From assembly GCA_013416445.1 (NCBI GenBank), contig JACCER010000009.1:1-64000 (forward strand): a stretch of DNA of 64,000 nucleotides, given 5' to 3'. Below, piece by piece: positions 34,171 to 43,917 of this stretch. The position numbers were made by a program, and so were the translations under genes. Numbering within the stretch: position 1 is the stretch's first letter; each line of letters opens with the position of its first letter. The stretch is from Alcaligenaceae bacterium (GTDB lineage: Bacteria; Pseudomonadota; Gammaproteobacteria; Burkholderiales; Burkholderiaceae_B). The notes beneath the pieces are model-generated. The model did not search any database. It saw only the letters and a list, made by a program, of their open reading frames with translations, and was not told the origin of the DNA.

Positions 34171-34509
34171 ATGGAACTGATACTTGTCTGGATTCTGAAT
34201 GCAGTGGCTTTGCTGGTCGTGGCTTATGTCTTGCCCGGCATTACCGTCGCCTCGTTTGGGTCGGCCCTGATTGCCGCGCTCGTGCTGGGCTTGCTCAACA
34301 CCCTGGTCAAGCCGCTGCTTATTTTGCTGACGTTGCCCATTACCATCGTTACGCTGGGCTTGTTCTTGCTGGTGCTTAATGCATTGGTATTCTGGTTTGC
34401 CGGTTCAATACTGAAAGGCTTCCAGGTCAGCGGATTCTGGTGGGCATTGTTGGGCGCTTTTGTTTACAGCCTGGTTTCCGGGCTTTTGTCGAGGTTACTG
34501 GTTCAATGA
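34171..34509 (+). CDS. Phage-holin-family (superfamily IV) small membrane protein
   Basis: 112 residues with four hydrophobic segments (about residues 4-24, 28-48, 52-76, 86-108) and the family block NTLVKPLLILLTLPITIVTL. Despite the family name this is a widespread chromosomal membrane protein, not evidence of a prophage. Overlaps the metF start by four bases. AAGGAG precedes the start. Confidence 0.88.
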   Translation: MELILVWILNAVALLVVAYVLPGITVASFGSALIAALVLGLLNTLVKPLLILLTLPITIVTLGLFLLVLNALVFWFAGSILKGFQVSGFWWALLGAFVYSLVSGLLSRLLVQ

Positions 34510-35345
34510 GTCAAAAAAAGGCGATAAGCCTGGAGTTTTTTCCCCCACGCGATATCGCAGCTCAGGAAAAGTTGGTGCGGTCGGCCAAGCAGTTGCTGGC
34601 CTTGCATCCGTCTTATGTCAGCGTTACGTTTGGCGCCGGCGGTTCAACGCGCAGTGGCACGGCCGAGACCGTGCGCCTGTTGCAAAATCTAGGCTGCGAT
34701 GCCGCGCCGCACCTGTCATGCATAGGCTCGACCCGCGCTGTGCTGGCCGATATCCTCGATACCTATCGCCAGCAAGGGATCAGGCGTATCGTGGCCCTGC
34801 GCGGAGACCTGCCTTCGGGCATGGGGGGCGATCAGGGCGAATTGCATTACGCCAGCGATCTGGTGGCATTTATTCGCCAGCATAGTGGCGACTGGTTCCA
34901 CATCGAGGTTGCGGGCTACCCTGAAATGCATCCTCAGGCCAGCAGCGCCGAGGCCGATCTTGAACATTTCGGCAACAAGGTCAAGGCGGGCGCGAACAGC
35001 GCAATTACCCAGTATTTTTTCAATGCAGACGCTTATTTTGATTTTGTCGGGCGTGTGCGTGCCAAAGGCATAGATATTCCCATTGTGCCGGGCATCATGC
35101 CTATTACCAATTATGCACAATTGGCGCGCTTTTCAAATATGTGTGGTGCTGAAATCCCGCGTTGGTTGCGCTTGCGCCTGGTTGATTATGGCGATGACAA
35201 AGCTTCGATCAGGGCGTTTGGCGTCGATGTCATTACCAAGTTGTCGCAAGACTTGCTGGATAATGGCGCTCCGGGACTGCATTTTTATACGCTGAACAAC
35301 GCCGAAGCCACCATGGCTGTAGGGCAGCAGTTGCGGCTGGATTAA
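34506..35345 (+). CDS. metF: 5,10-methylenetetrahydrofolate reductase
   Basis: 279 residues from MSQKKAISLEFFPPRD, where the ATG overlaps the previous stop. FAD-dependent TIM barrel giving 5-methyl-THF for methionine synthesis. Conserved features: SLEFFPP, SVTFGAGGSTR, IVALRGDLP and the AITQYFFN strand. Together with metK and ahcY it serves the methyl cycle. Confidence 0.96.
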   Translation: MSQKKAISLEFFPPRDIAAQEKLVRSAKQLLALHPSYVSVTFGAGGSTRSGTAETVRLLQNLGCDAAPHLSCIGSTRAVLADILDTYRQQGIRRIVALRGDLPSGMGGDQGELHYASDLVAFIRQHSGDWFHIEVAGYPEMHPQASSAEADLEHFGNKVKAGANSAITQYFFNADAYFDFVGRVRAKGIDIPIVPGIMPITNYAQLARFSNMCGAEIPRWLRLRLVDYGDDKASIRAFGVDVITKLSQDLLDNGAPGLHFYTLNNAEATMAVGQQLRLD

Positions 35346-35370
35346 TAGGTGGTGGTGTCGGGCGAGGTTG

Positions 35371-35403
35371 GTAGGTCGGATTAGCCAAAGGCGTAATCCG
35401 ACA
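35371..35403 (+). repeat. REP-like inverted repeat
   Basis: GTAGGTCGGATTAG-CCAAAGG-CGTAATCCGACAC between the convergent metF and cyclo-ligase genes; a good example of the family consensus. Confidence 0.9.
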
Positions 35404-35440
35404 CGAACCCTGTTCTACCCTGATAGACACCCACCTCAAT

Positions 35441-36073
35441 CTAGGCCAGCACCGGTGCAGGCACGGCCCAGCCTTTGTCGGTCAAGATGGAATCAAGCTT
35501 TACGTCGTGTGGCGCGGGGGTATGGGGCAGGCCCGACATATCGCCCGTGGCCCAGGCTATGCCTATGCTGACATAGGGGTGGTTTTGTTCTTTTAACGCT
35601 GCCAGGGTGCGGTCGTAATAGCCTTTGCCGTAGCCCACCCGGTCGCCTTGGCGGGTGTAGCCCAGGGTGGGCACTAAAATGATGTCGGGCGGTGGCGCGA
35701 CGGCGCCTATAGGTTCCAGTATGCCGTAAGCACCTTCCTGCATCTCGGCTTCCGGATCCCAAAGCCGGAAATCAAGCGGGGCATTGGTTTTTGTCACAAC
35801 GGGTAGCGATACGCGGTATCCTTCTTCTTCCACCCATTGGCGCAATAAGGGTTGCAACTGGGGTTCTTCCTGCATGGACCAAAAGGCGGCAATATTTACA
35901 GGAACAGGCTTGCCGGCCTCTTTGAGCTTGGTGCAGTTGGTTGCCAGCCAGGTAAACAGGCGGCCACGTATCAGTAGCGCTCCGCGGTTGCAGTCAACGG
36001 GGTTTTGCGCGGCGCGTAACTGTTTTAGTCGCGTGCGCAATGGGACTGCGTTATTCTCTGTGTTGTTATTCAT
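35441..36073 (-). CDS. 5-formyltetrahydrofolate cyclo-ligase family protein
   Basis: 210 residues from MNNNTENNAV. ATP-dependent conversion of 5-formyl-THF to 5,10-methenyl-THF. Family motif LGYTRQGDRVGYGKGYYDRTL at about residues 141-161. An N-terminal basic segment (LRTRLKQLRAA) precedes the phosphate-binding part. Next to metF, so a folate link is sensible. Divergent from slt with a 9-bp gap between the two start codons. Confidence 0.92.
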   Translation of the reverse strand: MNNNTENNAVPLRTRLKQLRAAQNPVDCNRGALLIRGRLFTWLATNCTKLKEAGKPVPVNIAAFWSMQEEPQLQPLLRQWVEEEGYRVSLPVVTKTNAPLDFRLWDPEAEMQEGAYGILEPIGAVAPPPDIILVPTLGYTRQGDRVGYGKGYYDRTLAALKEQNHPYVSIGIAWATGDMSGLPHTPAPHDVKLDSILTDKGWAVPAPVLA

Positions 36074-36082
36074 GGCGGTGTT

Positions 36083-38227
36083 ATGTGGGATCAAGTCAAG
36101 ATGGTATCCAATAGGCAACGGTATCAGAAAACCCGGAATCTTTCTGCGCTAACGCCTGTGCCGTGTTCGCGAGCAGGCCTTTGGCTTGCGCTAATGGTCG
36201 GCCTCATGGGGTGCGCTGGCGCTGAAAAGCCGGTGCATTCGGCTAGCGCCGCCCCGGCCGCCACCGAAGCAAGCATGCAAGACCAGGCAGCGCCTGCCGT
36301 CGATCTGCGTCAAACTCTTGTGCCTGTAGCCGCAAGCGCCCCGGCCGTCGTCCCGCCCTTGGCGCGGCAGGCCGTGGTTGATGCGCGCGAGGCAATGCAA
36401 AAAAAACAGTGGTCCAGGCTGCTTGGCCTTGTGCCCGCAGCCCAGGCAGACTCGGTGCTGGGGTCTTATGCCGGCTATTGGGCTTTGCGTCAGCAGTTGC
36501 AAGACAGCACCCGGCCCGTGCCCGACGCCCAAATACAGCAATTCATGCAGATCAACCAAGACGCCTATCTGGCCGACAAGCTCAAGGCCGATTGGGTCAT
36601 CGCGGCCGCGCGGTCGGGCAATTATGCGTTGGTTAATCAGTTGGGGCCCGTTGTCAGCTCCAATTCACAAGTCGACTGTTCGCGCCTGATGGCCCAGCAC
36701 ATGACAGGTCAGTCCGTAAAAGCGGCGCAGGCTATGGCGGTGTTTCGGCCCAATAGTGCGTGCTGGGGCCTAATCGACGAACTCAATAACGCCAAAATCG
36801 TTCTCTGGAAAGATCTCGAACCCCAGTTGCGCGCCATACTCGAAACCAATAAAACCGGTCATGCCCAGCGCATGGCGGCCATCATGTTCGATGCAACCGC
36901 CATGGTGGACTACGCCGCGCTCATGAAAGACCCAAAAAAGTGGCTTACTGGTCGCAAGCCGCCCAAGTCGCGAGCTGAAATCGAGCTGGTTACCTTGGCA
37001 TTGTCTCGTCTGGCCTACGGAAAAGAGCGCGCCAGTCATGCCAGCTATATAGAAAACAATTGGTCCAAGGCCATTCCCAAATCCAATATGGAATGGGTGT
37101 GGAGCCAGTTCGGGCTGGTTTCCGCCCTGAGCGTCGAGCCTGAAGCCGCTGCCTGGTATCGGAAGTCCGGCTATGCGCGCCTGAGCGACTACAACCATGC
37201 CTGGCAGGTGCGGGCTGAACTACGCCAGCCCCGCATAGATTGGGATTGGGTGGCCAAGGCGATACGCAGGATGTCTGCCGATCAGGCTGGCGAGCCGGTG
37301 TGGGTGTACTGGTACGCCCGAGCCCTGGAAGCCCAAGGGAATAAAAAAGCAGCCACTCAATATTACGAATCCATCGCTGGTGAATTGAATTTCTATGGCC
37401 AGTTGGCCAGCGAAGAACTTGGCAGGACACCCTTGTTGCCGCCAGAGCCGCCCGTGGTCAGTGCTGCTGAACTCCAAGAGGCCAGGTCCAATCCCGGCCT
37501 GCAGCGTGCCATCCAGTTGTTCGATCTAGGCTGGCGCCCCGAGGCCGTACCCGAATGGAATTTCACCCTGCGCGGCATGAGCGACCGGCAATTGCTGGCA
37601 GCCGCCGAACTGGCCCGCCAAGAGCATATTTACGATCGCGTGGTGAATACGTCCTTGCTGACAGCCAAGGAAATTGACTTCAAGCAGCGTTTCATTGCGC
37701 CTTTTGAAGGCCGGGTTACTGAAAAGGCGCGCCAGATCAACCTGGACCCTGCCTGGGTCTATGGCCTGATCCGCCAGGAGTCCCGTTTTATTACCGATGC
37801 GCGTTCTCGCGTGGGCGCGTCGGGCCTGATGCAGTTGATGCCCGCCACGGCACGTTGGGTCGCCAACAAAATAGGCATGAAAGACTTCACGCCTTCGTCG
37901 GTGAACGATTTCGATACGAACACGGTGCTGGGCACCAATTATCTCAGCATGGTGCTGGGCAACCTGAATGGCTCACAGGTGCTGGCGACGGCGGGCTATA
38001 ACGCCGGCCCTGGTCGGCCAGTGTTGTGGCGATCCAAGTTGGCGGCACCGGTTGAAGGCGCAATTTTCGCTGAAACCATTCCGTTTACAGAAACACGCTT
38101 GTATGTAAAAAACGTTATGTCTAACGCAACCTATTACGCCATGATGTTTACGGGCAAACCGCACTCCCTGAAGCAGCGTCTGGGGATGATTTCGCCTGTG
38201 CCACAGAAACGTGTCAATTTGCCATGA
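36083..38227 (+). CDS. slt: Soluble lytic murein transglycosylase (Slt70-like), probable lipoprotein
   Basis: Up to 714 residues. Cuts peptidoglycan glycan strands with formation of 1,6-anhydromuramic ends. Hydrophobic segment [12 protein letters not shown] (about residues 33-44) looks like a lipoprotein signal, so it is likely membrane-anchored. A long superhelical U/L domain spans about 70-520, and the catalytic SLT domain follows: [20 protein letters not shown] with catalytic Glu, then [13 protein letters not shown] and [10 protein letters not shown]. Starts at 36083 or 36101 are both possible; neither has a strong ribosome site. The stop overlaps the cca start (ATGA). Confidence 0.92.
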   Translation: MWDQVKMVSNRQRYQKTRNLSALTPVPCSRAGLWLALMVGLMGCAGAEKPVHSASAAPAATEASMQDQAAPAVDLRQTLVPVAASAPAVVPPLARQAVVDAREAMQKKQWSRLLGLVPAAQADSVLGSYAGYWALRQQLQDSTRPVPDAQIQQFMQINQDAYLADKLKADWVIAAARSGNYALVNQLGPVVSSNSQVDCSRLMAQHMTGQSVKAAQAMAVFRPNSACWGLIDELNNAKIVLWKDLEPQLRAILETNKTGHAQRMAAIMFDATAMVDYAALMKDPKKWLTGRKPPKSRAEIELVTLALSRLAYGKERASHASYIENNWSKAIPKSNMEWVWSQFGLVSALSVEPEAAAWYRKSGYARLSDYNHAWQVRAELRQPRIDWDWVAKAIRRMSADQAGEPVWVYWYARALEAQGNKKAATQYYESIAGELNFYGQLASEELGRTPLLPPEPPVVSAAELQEARSNPGLQRAIQLFDLGWRPEAVPEWNFTLRGMSDRQLLAAAELARQEHIYDRVVNTSLLTAKEIDFKQRFIAPFEGRVTEKARQINLDPAWVYGLIRQESRFITDARSRVGASGLMQLMPATARWVANKIGMKDFTPSSVNDFDTNTVLGTNYLSMVLGNLNGSQVLATAGYNAGPGRPVLWRSKLAAPVEGAIFAETIPFTETRLYVKNVMSNATYYAMMFTGKPHSLKQRLGMISPVPQKRVNLP

Positions 38228-39357
38228 CCGATCCGGTGGTCAAGGGCTTGGCAGTCTATGTGGTGGGTGGGGCGGTTCGCGATGCGCTGCTGGGTTTGCC
38301 TGCCGGGGACCGCGACTGGGTGGTGGTGGGCGCCACACCCGAACAAATGTCCAGGCGCGGATTCATCCCTGTAGGTGGTGATTTCCCGGTTTTCCTGCAT
38401 CCGGAAACCAAAGAGGAATATGCGCTGGCGCGTACCGAGCGCAAGTCCGGCAGAGGCTATAAGGGCTTTACGTTTTATACGGGGGCCGATGTCAGCCTGG
38501 AAGACGACTTGCAGCGCCGGGACCTGACCGTCAATGCCATTGCGCAGGCGCCAGATGGCGGTCTGGTAGACCCCCTGAATGGCCAGGCCGATATCAGCCG
38601 CAAGGTGCTAAGGCATGTGGGCCAGGCATTTGTGGAAGATCCGGTGCGTCTGTTAAGGCTGGCGCGGTTCGCGGCGCGCTTTCACGATTTTTCCATCGCT
38701 CCTGAAACGTTGACGCTGGCGCGCCAACTGGTAAGCGAAGGCGAGGTCGATGCTCTGGTGCCTGAGCGGGTCTGGCGCGAAGTGGCCAAGGGCTTGCTGA
38801 CCGATCAGCCGGGCCGGATGTTCGAGGTGCTGACGGATACGGGTGCTTTGCCGCGTGTATTGCCCGGTCTGTGTTTTCAGGCATCTGTCGCCCAGGAACT
38901 GGCCTGTGCCGCGCAGGCGGGGCTGGGTTTGCCCGCGCGCTTTGCCTTGCTGTGCCGTTTGTCGGGTACGCCGCAAGCTATAGGGCAGCATGTGCGCGCA
39001 CCTGGCGATTGCCAGGACTACGCCCGCTTGTTACCGCTGGTGCTGGACCAGATAACGGCGTCGCGGGTTTGCGTAGCGGGCGCTGGGTCTGCGGATCAAG
39101 CAGAGGATGCCGGGGCGGAAGCGTGTCTGGATCTCATGGAACGCTGCGATGCCTTGCGCAAGCCCGAACGTTTTCTTGATTTGATCGATGCTGCGGCTTG
39201 TGTGAGAGACGTCAATACACAGATCTGGCGCGAGCGGGTCAGCGCAATACGCTCCATAGATGCGGGCGCCATCGCCAAAACCATGCAGGGTAATCCGCAA
39301 GGCATCAAGCAAGCTTTGCGGGCAGCGCGTTTACAGGTCTTGCATAGGTCGGATTAG
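38224..39357 (+). CDS. cca: CCA tRNA nucleotidyltransferase
   Basis: 377 residues. Adds or repairs the 3' CCA of tRNAs. N-terminal nucleotidyltransferase core: [26 protein letters not shown] with catalytic DxD (about residues 9-34), then [11 protein letters not shown] and [12 protein letters not shown]. No HD phosphohydrolase motif appears in the C-terminal part, unlike E. coli Cca. The final Arg-Ser-Asp and TAG stop are encoded by a REP-like element. Coupled to slt. Confidence 0.95.
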   Translation: MTDPVVKGLAVYVVGGAVRDALLGLPAGDRDWVVVGATPEQMSRRGFIPVGGDFPVFLHPETKEEYALARTERKSGRGYKGFTFYTGADVSLEDDLQRRDLTVNAIAQAPDGGLVDPLNGQADISRKVLRHVGQAFVEDPVRLLRLARFAARFHDFSIAPETLTLARQLVSEGEVDALVPERVWREVAKGLLTDQPGRMFEVLTDTGALPRVLPGLCFQASVAQELACAAQAGLGLPARFALLCRLSGTPQAIGQHVRAPGDCQDYARLLPLVLDQITASRVCVAGAGSADQAEDAGAEACLDLMERCDALRKPERFLDLIDAAACVRDVNTQIWRERVSAIRSIDAGAIAKTMQGNPQGIKQALRAARLQVLHRSD

Positions 39358-39384
39358 CGCCGCCAGGCACGTATCCGGCTTACA
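39344..39384 (+). repeat. REP-like inverted repeat overlapping the cca and MidA-like gene ends
   Basis: ATAGGTCGGATTAGCGCC...GTATCCGGCTTACAAG. Its left half is read as Arg-Ser-Asp-stop by cca; its right edge reaches the last codons of the convergent methyltransferase gene. Confidence 0.85.
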
Positions 39385-40573
39385 AGCGGTCCCGTCTATC
39401 TCCTCTGGTGTAGCCAATGAGCGGTTCGTCTATGCCTTTGCCTATTGCCAGCACTTTGAACAGTTCCCCCATTTCGGCTTCGGACACCAGTTTTTGTACC
39501 GCGGACATTATTTCTGGCCGGGTACTTGCGTCAGCGTCGAGCAGCAGTTCTGGCAACCCGGCATTCATCAGGAAACGCGCTTGCGACGTGTAGCCTCGTA
39601 CCTCTAGGCCGCCATCCAGAGCGGCATCCGCCATGGCGGTGAAGTCGACATGGGCGGTAATGTCTTGCAAACCGGCATAGATCAGCGGCTGGCTATGCGC
39701 ATGATGGCGAAAGTGGCACATCAGGGTGCCTTCATTGCGTTGTGGATGATAGTACTCGTGTTGCGGGAAGCCGTAGTCTATTAGCAAGGCCAGGCCCTGC
39801 TTCAGCCAGCCTCCCATTTGCCTGACCCAAGCCTCGGCTTGCAGATTGATTTCCGACTGATAGCCCGGCAGAGGCGGCATGCGCTGTGCGACGATGCTGT
39901 GCAGAGCCACGCTGGCGGGGCGCTGAGCGTAACTGAATGCGGGAGCCGCACTGCTTGTGGTGCCTTCAAGCAAACGCACTCCTATTTCCATCACCTGGCC
40001 GTCGTTGCTCCAGCTGAATAAGGTGGCGGGCATGGCGTCGAGCACTTCGTTGGCTATAACGCAGCCGGAAAAAGCCTCAGGCAAGGCATCCAGCCAAGTG
40101 ACGCTGGCGCCAAACGGGGCCAGACGCTGTTGCTGCCGCGCCCGCAAATCGGCCGAGACTTCTAGTATCTGGTAGACGGGATCCATGCCTAGCTGACGCA
40201 AGGCGGGGATCAGGGCTGAGGCAAGGGCGCCCGAGCCCGCGCCGAACTCCAGCACCTGGACGGATCCGCAAGCTGTCAGGGCCTGTGCAATTTGCCTGGC
40301 CAGGGTTTGCCCAAACAAAGGTGTCATTTCGGGTGCCGTGGTGAAGTCACCCGTAGGCAGATCAGCGCCAAACTTGGTGTTGCCGGCCGCATAATAGCCC
40401 AGGCCCGGCGCATACAGAGCCAGATGCATCCATTGTTCAAATGGCATGAAGCCGGCTGGGCAGGCCTCTACTTGCTGCGCAAGATAGCGCGCGACTTTCT
40501 CGGCATGTTGCGCCGATGCGGCATCCAGGGGCGGCAGTCCCGTGGGGATTAAGGGCAAAGTGGGCAGGGTCAT
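39380..40573 (-). CDS. MidA/NDUFAF7-like SAM-dependent methyltransferase
   Basis: 397 residues. Opening FMPFEQWMHLALYAPGLGYY is the family signature; SAM-binding motif VLEFGAGSGALASAL at about residues 110-124; then GCVIANEVLDAMP and the LLIDYGFPQHEYYH segment. The eukaryotic relative methylates an Arg of a complex I subunit; the bacterial target is unproven. The start overlaps the stop of the small upstream gene by four bases. Confidence 0.9.
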   Translation of the reverse strand: MTLPTLPLIPTGLPPLDAASAQHAEKVARYLAQQVEACPAGFMPFEQWMHLALYAPGLGYYAAGNTKFGADLPTGDFTTAPEMTPLFGQTLARQIAQALTACGSVQVLEFGAGSGALASALIPALRQLGMDPVYQILEVSADLRARQQQRLAPFGASVTWLDALPEAFSGCVIANEVLDAMPATLFSWSNDGQVMEIGVRLLEGTTSSAAPAFSYAQRPASVALHSIVAQRMPPLPGYQSEINLQAEAWVRQMGGWLKQGLALLIDYGFPQHEYYHPQRNEGTLMCHFRHHAHSQPLIYAGLQDITAHVDFTAMADAALDGGLEVRGYTSQARFLMNAGLPELLLDADASTRPEIMSAVQKLVSEAEMGELFKVLAIGKGIDEPLIGYTRGDRRDRL

Positions 40574-40824
40574 GGGTGTTTTTGGCAGGTGTGGTCAGGC
40601 TGGGCTGGCGTGTTGGTGTTTTGTGTGGGTAATGGTGGCGTTTGCTGGCCCGGCTTGGCGCTGGCCTCGCCCTGGCTAAGCAAGTACAGCGAATGGCACA
40701 TAGACAAAAAAAACGACACAAGAAGCGCAACTATGATGGCGACAATATAGTTATTGAAGACTATCCATAGTGGCAGGGAAAGTATCAAGGCAAGGGCAAA
40801 GGGCTTGCGGACCAGTTGTTTCAT
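40570..40824 (-). CDS. Small membrane protein, unknown function
   Basis: 84 residues from MKQLVRKPFALALIL. Two closely spaced hydrophobic segments (about residues 8-22 and 24-48) and a Pro/Thr/Gln-rich tail. The stop overlaps the MidA-like start (ATGA), so they are probably cotranslated. I do not recognise the family. Confidence 0.75.
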   Translation of the reverse strand: MKQLVRKPFALALILSLPLWIVFNNYIVAIIVALLVSFFLSMCHSLYLLSQGEASAKPGQQTPPLPTQNTNTPAQPDHTCQKHP

Positions 40825-40947
40825 GTCTTGGGAGCACCTGGTGGAGGAAAACAAAACAAAGGCAAGGCGTTATTGTAGCCAGCAATGGTTTTGAGCAGCG
40901 GTTTGAGCGTAGGTCAGAATGCTCGAATCAATTTTGCCAAGATCAAT

Positions 40948-40973
40948 AAAAAAACCCCGCGTCAGGCGGGGTT
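40948..40973 (-). terminator. Rho-independent terminator of the DEAD-box helicase gene
   Basis: On the minus strand AACCCCGCC-TGAC-GCGGGG is followed by TTTTTTT (plus strand A run at 40948-40954). It lies 45 bp past the helicase stop. Confidence 0.88.
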
Positions 40974-41017
40974 GATTGCCAGGCCTCAAAGGGCCGGCCT
41001 GGCAGGCATTGTGTTAA

Positions 41018-42739
41018 TTACGAAGCAAATTCGCGGCGTGCTGCACTTTTGCCACGTGTTGATGTGGGCTTGCCGGCAAAGCCTGAGCGGACAGCGGGGC
41101 GTGCGCCTGGCTTGGCGCCTGGGCCTTTGTGGGCGAAGTCCGGGCGCGTGGTGCGCACAGGACGGTCACCGAAAGCGGGGCGGTCACCAAAGGCTGGGCG
41201 GTCGCTGCGCGCTGGGCGGGTATCGGCGCCGGCGTGTTCGCTGCGGCCTTTATAGCCGCCGCTGCGATCTTCACCGAATTGTTTGCGGTTATCGGTTGTA
41301 CCACGGTCATAAGACGGACGACCCTCGTAGGCGGGACGGTCGTTGCTGCGTGCCGGACGGCCTTCGTAAGCAGGCTTGTCGCCAAAGCTGGGCTTGCTCG
41401 AAAACACAGGCTTGTCGCTGTCAAAACGTGGCTTGTCGCTACCAAAGCGTGGTTTGCCTTCATAGGCAGGCCTGTCGCTGTAACCACCGCGGTCTGAGCC
41501 TGGCTTGCGGGCGTAGCTGCCTGGTTTGCCGGCATAGCCGCCGCGTGGCGCAAAGCTCTTGCCGCTGCCTTTGCGGTCAGTGTAAGTGGGGCGTGCTGTC
41601 TTCTTGGGTTCCAGGCCTTCGATTTCCTGTGGAGGGATGGGCTGGCCAATGAAGTGTTCGATGCGACGGATTTTGTGGCGTTCGGAATGCGAGGCCAGGG
41701 TAAAGGCCAGGCCGTTGCGACCAGCGCGGCCGGTACGGCCGATACGGTGCACGTAGTCTTCGGCTTGCATGGGCAAGTCGTAGTTGATGGCGTGGCTGAT
41801 GCCTTGTACGTCAATACCGCGCGCGGCGACGTCGGTAGCGACCAGAATGCGCAGCTGGCCTCTTTGCAACAGATTCAACGTGCGAGTGCGCTGACGCTGA
41901 TTCATGTCGCCATGCAGGGCGCCTGCGGCAAAGCCTTCGTCAGACAAGCGTTCCGCCAGATCATCGGCGCCACGCTTGGTCGAGGTAAAGACGATGGCCT
42001 GGTCCAGATTGGCATCGCGCAGCAGGTGGTCAAGCAAGCGCATTTTGTGGCCGTTGTCGTCGGCGTACAGCAGGCTTTGTGTAATGTTGGAGTGTTTTTC
42101 TTTCTGGCTCGACAGCTGGATTTGTTCCGGCTGATTCATCATTTTGGCGGCAAGGCGGGCAATGGTGCCGTCAAGCGTTGCTGAAAAAAGCAAGGTCTGG
42201 CGGTCTTTGGGCGTGCTGCCAACAATGGTTTCGATGTCTTCGATGAAGCCCATGTCCAGCATGCGGTCGGCTTCGTCAAGAACCAGAGTGTGAACGGTAG
42301 ACAGATTGACGCGTTTTGCCTGAAGGTGGTCGATCAGGCGGCCGGGAGTGGCAACCAGTACGTCGACGCGACGCGACAAGGCCTTGAGCTGGGCGCCGTA
42401 AGGCATGCCGCCAACTACGACTGCAATACGCAGGTCTTTAAGGTGCGCGCCGTATGCCTTGGTGGCGTCGGCAACCTGCATTGCCAGTTCGCGAGTGGGG
42501 GTCAATACCAGCACTTGTACGCCCGTGCCTTTATTGGCGGGCATAGTGGAAATGCGGTTCAGGGCGGGCAACATGAAAGCGGCGGTTTTGCCGCTGCCGG
42601 TTTGTGCCGAAACCATCAGGTCGCTACCTGCCAGCGCCTTGGGAATAGAGGCAGCCTGAACTGGGGTGGGCTCGGAAAAGCCCGCTTTCAGAACGGCGGA
42701 CAACAGGGAAGGATGGAGACCTAGGGTATCAAAAGACAT
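41018..42739 (-). CDS. DEAD-box ATP-dependent RNA helicase, RhlE-like
   Basis: 573 residues from MSFDTLGLHPSL. All core motifs are present: Q motif (PTPVQAASIP), AQTGSGKTAAF, PTRELAMQV, LDEADRMLDMGF, SAT, and HRIGRTGRAGR. After about residue 375 comes a long unstructured basic tail with degenerate repeats such as KPRFGSDKPRF, PAYEGRP and DRPAFGDRPAF, probably an RNA-contacting region. Unwinds RNA duplexes, typically in ribosome assembly or cold adaptation. A 380-bp upstream region without genes may hold a long 5' leader. Confidence 0.93.
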   Translation of the reverse strand: MSFDTLGLHPSLLSAVLKAGFSEPTPVQAASIPKALAGSDLMVSAQTGSGKTAAFMLPALNRISTMPANKGTGVQVLVLTPTRELAMQVADATKAYGAHLKDLRIAVVVGGMPYGAQLKALSRRVDVLVATPGRLIDHLQAKRVNLSTVHTLVLDEADRMLDMGFIEDIETIVGSTPKDRQTLLFSATLDGTIARLAAKMMNQPEQIQLSSQKEKHSNITQSLLYADDNGHKMRLLDHLLRDANLDQAIVFTSTKRGADDLAERLSDEGFAAGALHGDMNQRQRTRTLNLLQRGQLRILVATDVAARGIDVQGISHAINYDLPMQAEDYVHRIGRTGRAGRNGLAFTLASHSERHKIRRIEHFIGQPIPPQEIEGLEPKKTARPTYTDRKGSGKSFAPRGGYAGKPGSYARKPGSDRGGYSDRPAYEGKPRFGSDKPRFDSDKPVFSSKPSFGDKPAYEGRPARSNDRPAYEGRPSYDRGTTDNRKQFGEDRSGGYKGRSEHAGADTRPARSDRPAFGDRPAFGDRPVRTTRPDFAHKGPGAKPGARPAVRSGFAGKPTSTRGKSAARREFAS

Positions 42740-43119
42740 GCGTGTTCCTTTGCCGTGCGAACGGCATACACTAGCGCGGGCAAATAGGTGAGCCCGTGGC
42801 GCTGGTTGATTGGAGCATCGTGCCGACCGAATCAACCTAAAGTGCAGCGTAGTGTCTTGAAAGACGCAGCGGAAAGGCGCGGAGGTCAGGGAGCGATGGC
42901 GTTCGACATGGGTGCTGAGGGATCAGTCAACTGCTATGACACAGCGAGTGCTGTATGAAAATGTCGACGCATTGATAAATGCAGTGCCAGAAGTATAACC
43001 CTGTTTTTGTATCCGGGGAAACCCCTAGCGTTGTTGAATTGCAACAGAATGCGTTTTATTTGATATTTTCGTAGGTCGGGTTGGCGCGGAGCGCGTAACC
43101 CGACGTAGCGATGCCGCAT
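42740..43119. other. 380-bp non-coding stretch: probable helicase 5' leader plus REP-like element
   Basis: No credible gene. It holds a long stem GGTTGATT (42804-42811) with AATCAACC (42830-42837), a small hairpin GTCTT-GA-AAGAC near 42855-42866, and a REP-like element at 43071-43104. The stems would lie in the 5' leader of the minus-strand helicase mRNA if transcription starts well upstream. Confidence 0.5.
43071..43104 (+). repeat. REP-like inverted repeat
   Basis: GTAGGTCGGGTTGGCGCGGAGCGCGTAACCCGACG: a compensated variant with GGGTT/AACCC in place of GGATT/AATCC. It sits 16 bp past the ung stop codon. Confidence 0.85.
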
Positions 43120-43887
43120 TTACGCCTCACCCACCCAATTGATCCCCGCTTCGCCCTGCTCTTGCAGCCACATGTTGGCCTGAACAAAATGTCCGCAGCC
43201 TATAAATGGTTTTGGGGGACGTTGCGCAGACAAAGGCGAAGGGTGATTGGCGGTCAATATTTTTATCGGCCCGCCCTGGCATTCGGCCAGCAGGGCCTGT
43301 TTGCTTTGCGCATGGGCGCCCCACAGCATGAAAACCTTGGGCTGAGGCGATTCGGCAACGCAGCGAATAATGGCATCGGTGATCTCTTCCCAGCCTTTTT
43401 TCGCGTGTGATCCGGGGCTGCCGGTTTCTACCGTCAGTACGGTATTCAGCAATAGTACGCCTTGCCTGGCCCAGTCGCCCAGGTAGTGGCGCCTGCGCAT
43501 CAGCGTACCGGGATACTCGATGGCGATTTCCTTGAACATATTGCGCAGGCTGGGCGGGCAGCGGCAAGCGTCGGGTACGGAAAAAGCCAGGCCTTGGGCC
43601 TGGTTGGCACCGTGATAGGGGTCTTGGCCCAGAATAATGACGCGTGTGGATATCGGCTGCACATATTCCAGTGCACGAAAGACAAAACGCGGGTAAATTT
43701 CAGCGCCTTCGGCCAGCCTGGCTGTCAGAAAACCAGATACCTTTTCCAAGGCGGCCTGGGTGTCGCTGGCTTGCAGCGCTTGTTGCCAGGCGGGTGACAA
43801 GCCGGCTAGCTGGGCTGTAGGGGGCTGTTGCAGCGTGTTGTCGGCAGCAGGCAGCAAGGTATGTTGGGCGGAGGCTTGGTCTGGCAT
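43120..43887 (-). CDS. ung: Uracil-DNA glycosylase
   Basis: 255 residues from MPDQASAQHTLL; the longer frame to 43974 reads through a REP-like element. Removes uracil from DNA. Catalytic loop GQDPYHGANQAQGLAFSV at about residues 100-117 with the general base Asp; FMLWGAHAQ; and the DNA-intercalating loop NHPSPLSAQRP with catalytic His. The N-terminal 45 residues are Ala/Gln rich and variable. Confidence 0.96.
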   Translation of the reverse strand: MPDQASAQHTLLPAADNTLQQPPTAQLAGLSPAWQQALQASDTQAALEKVSGFLTARLAEGAEIYPRFVFRALEYVQPISTRVIILGQDPYHGANQAQGLAFSVPDACRCPPSLRNMFKEIAIEYPGTLMRRRHYLGDWARQGVLLLNTVLTVETGSPGSHAKKGWEEITDAIIRCVAESPQPKVFMLWGAHAQSKQALLAECQGGPIKILTANHPSPLSAQRPPKPFIGCGHFVQANMWLQEQGEAGINWVGEA

Positions 43888-43917
43888 GGCTGAAACGGTG
43901 TTTGTATGTAGGGTGGT

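Noticed and set aside
34171-34509. Prophage remnant, from the holin family name
   Set aside because: This small membrane family is widespread on chromosomes and is tightly coupled to metF; no other phage genes are nearby.
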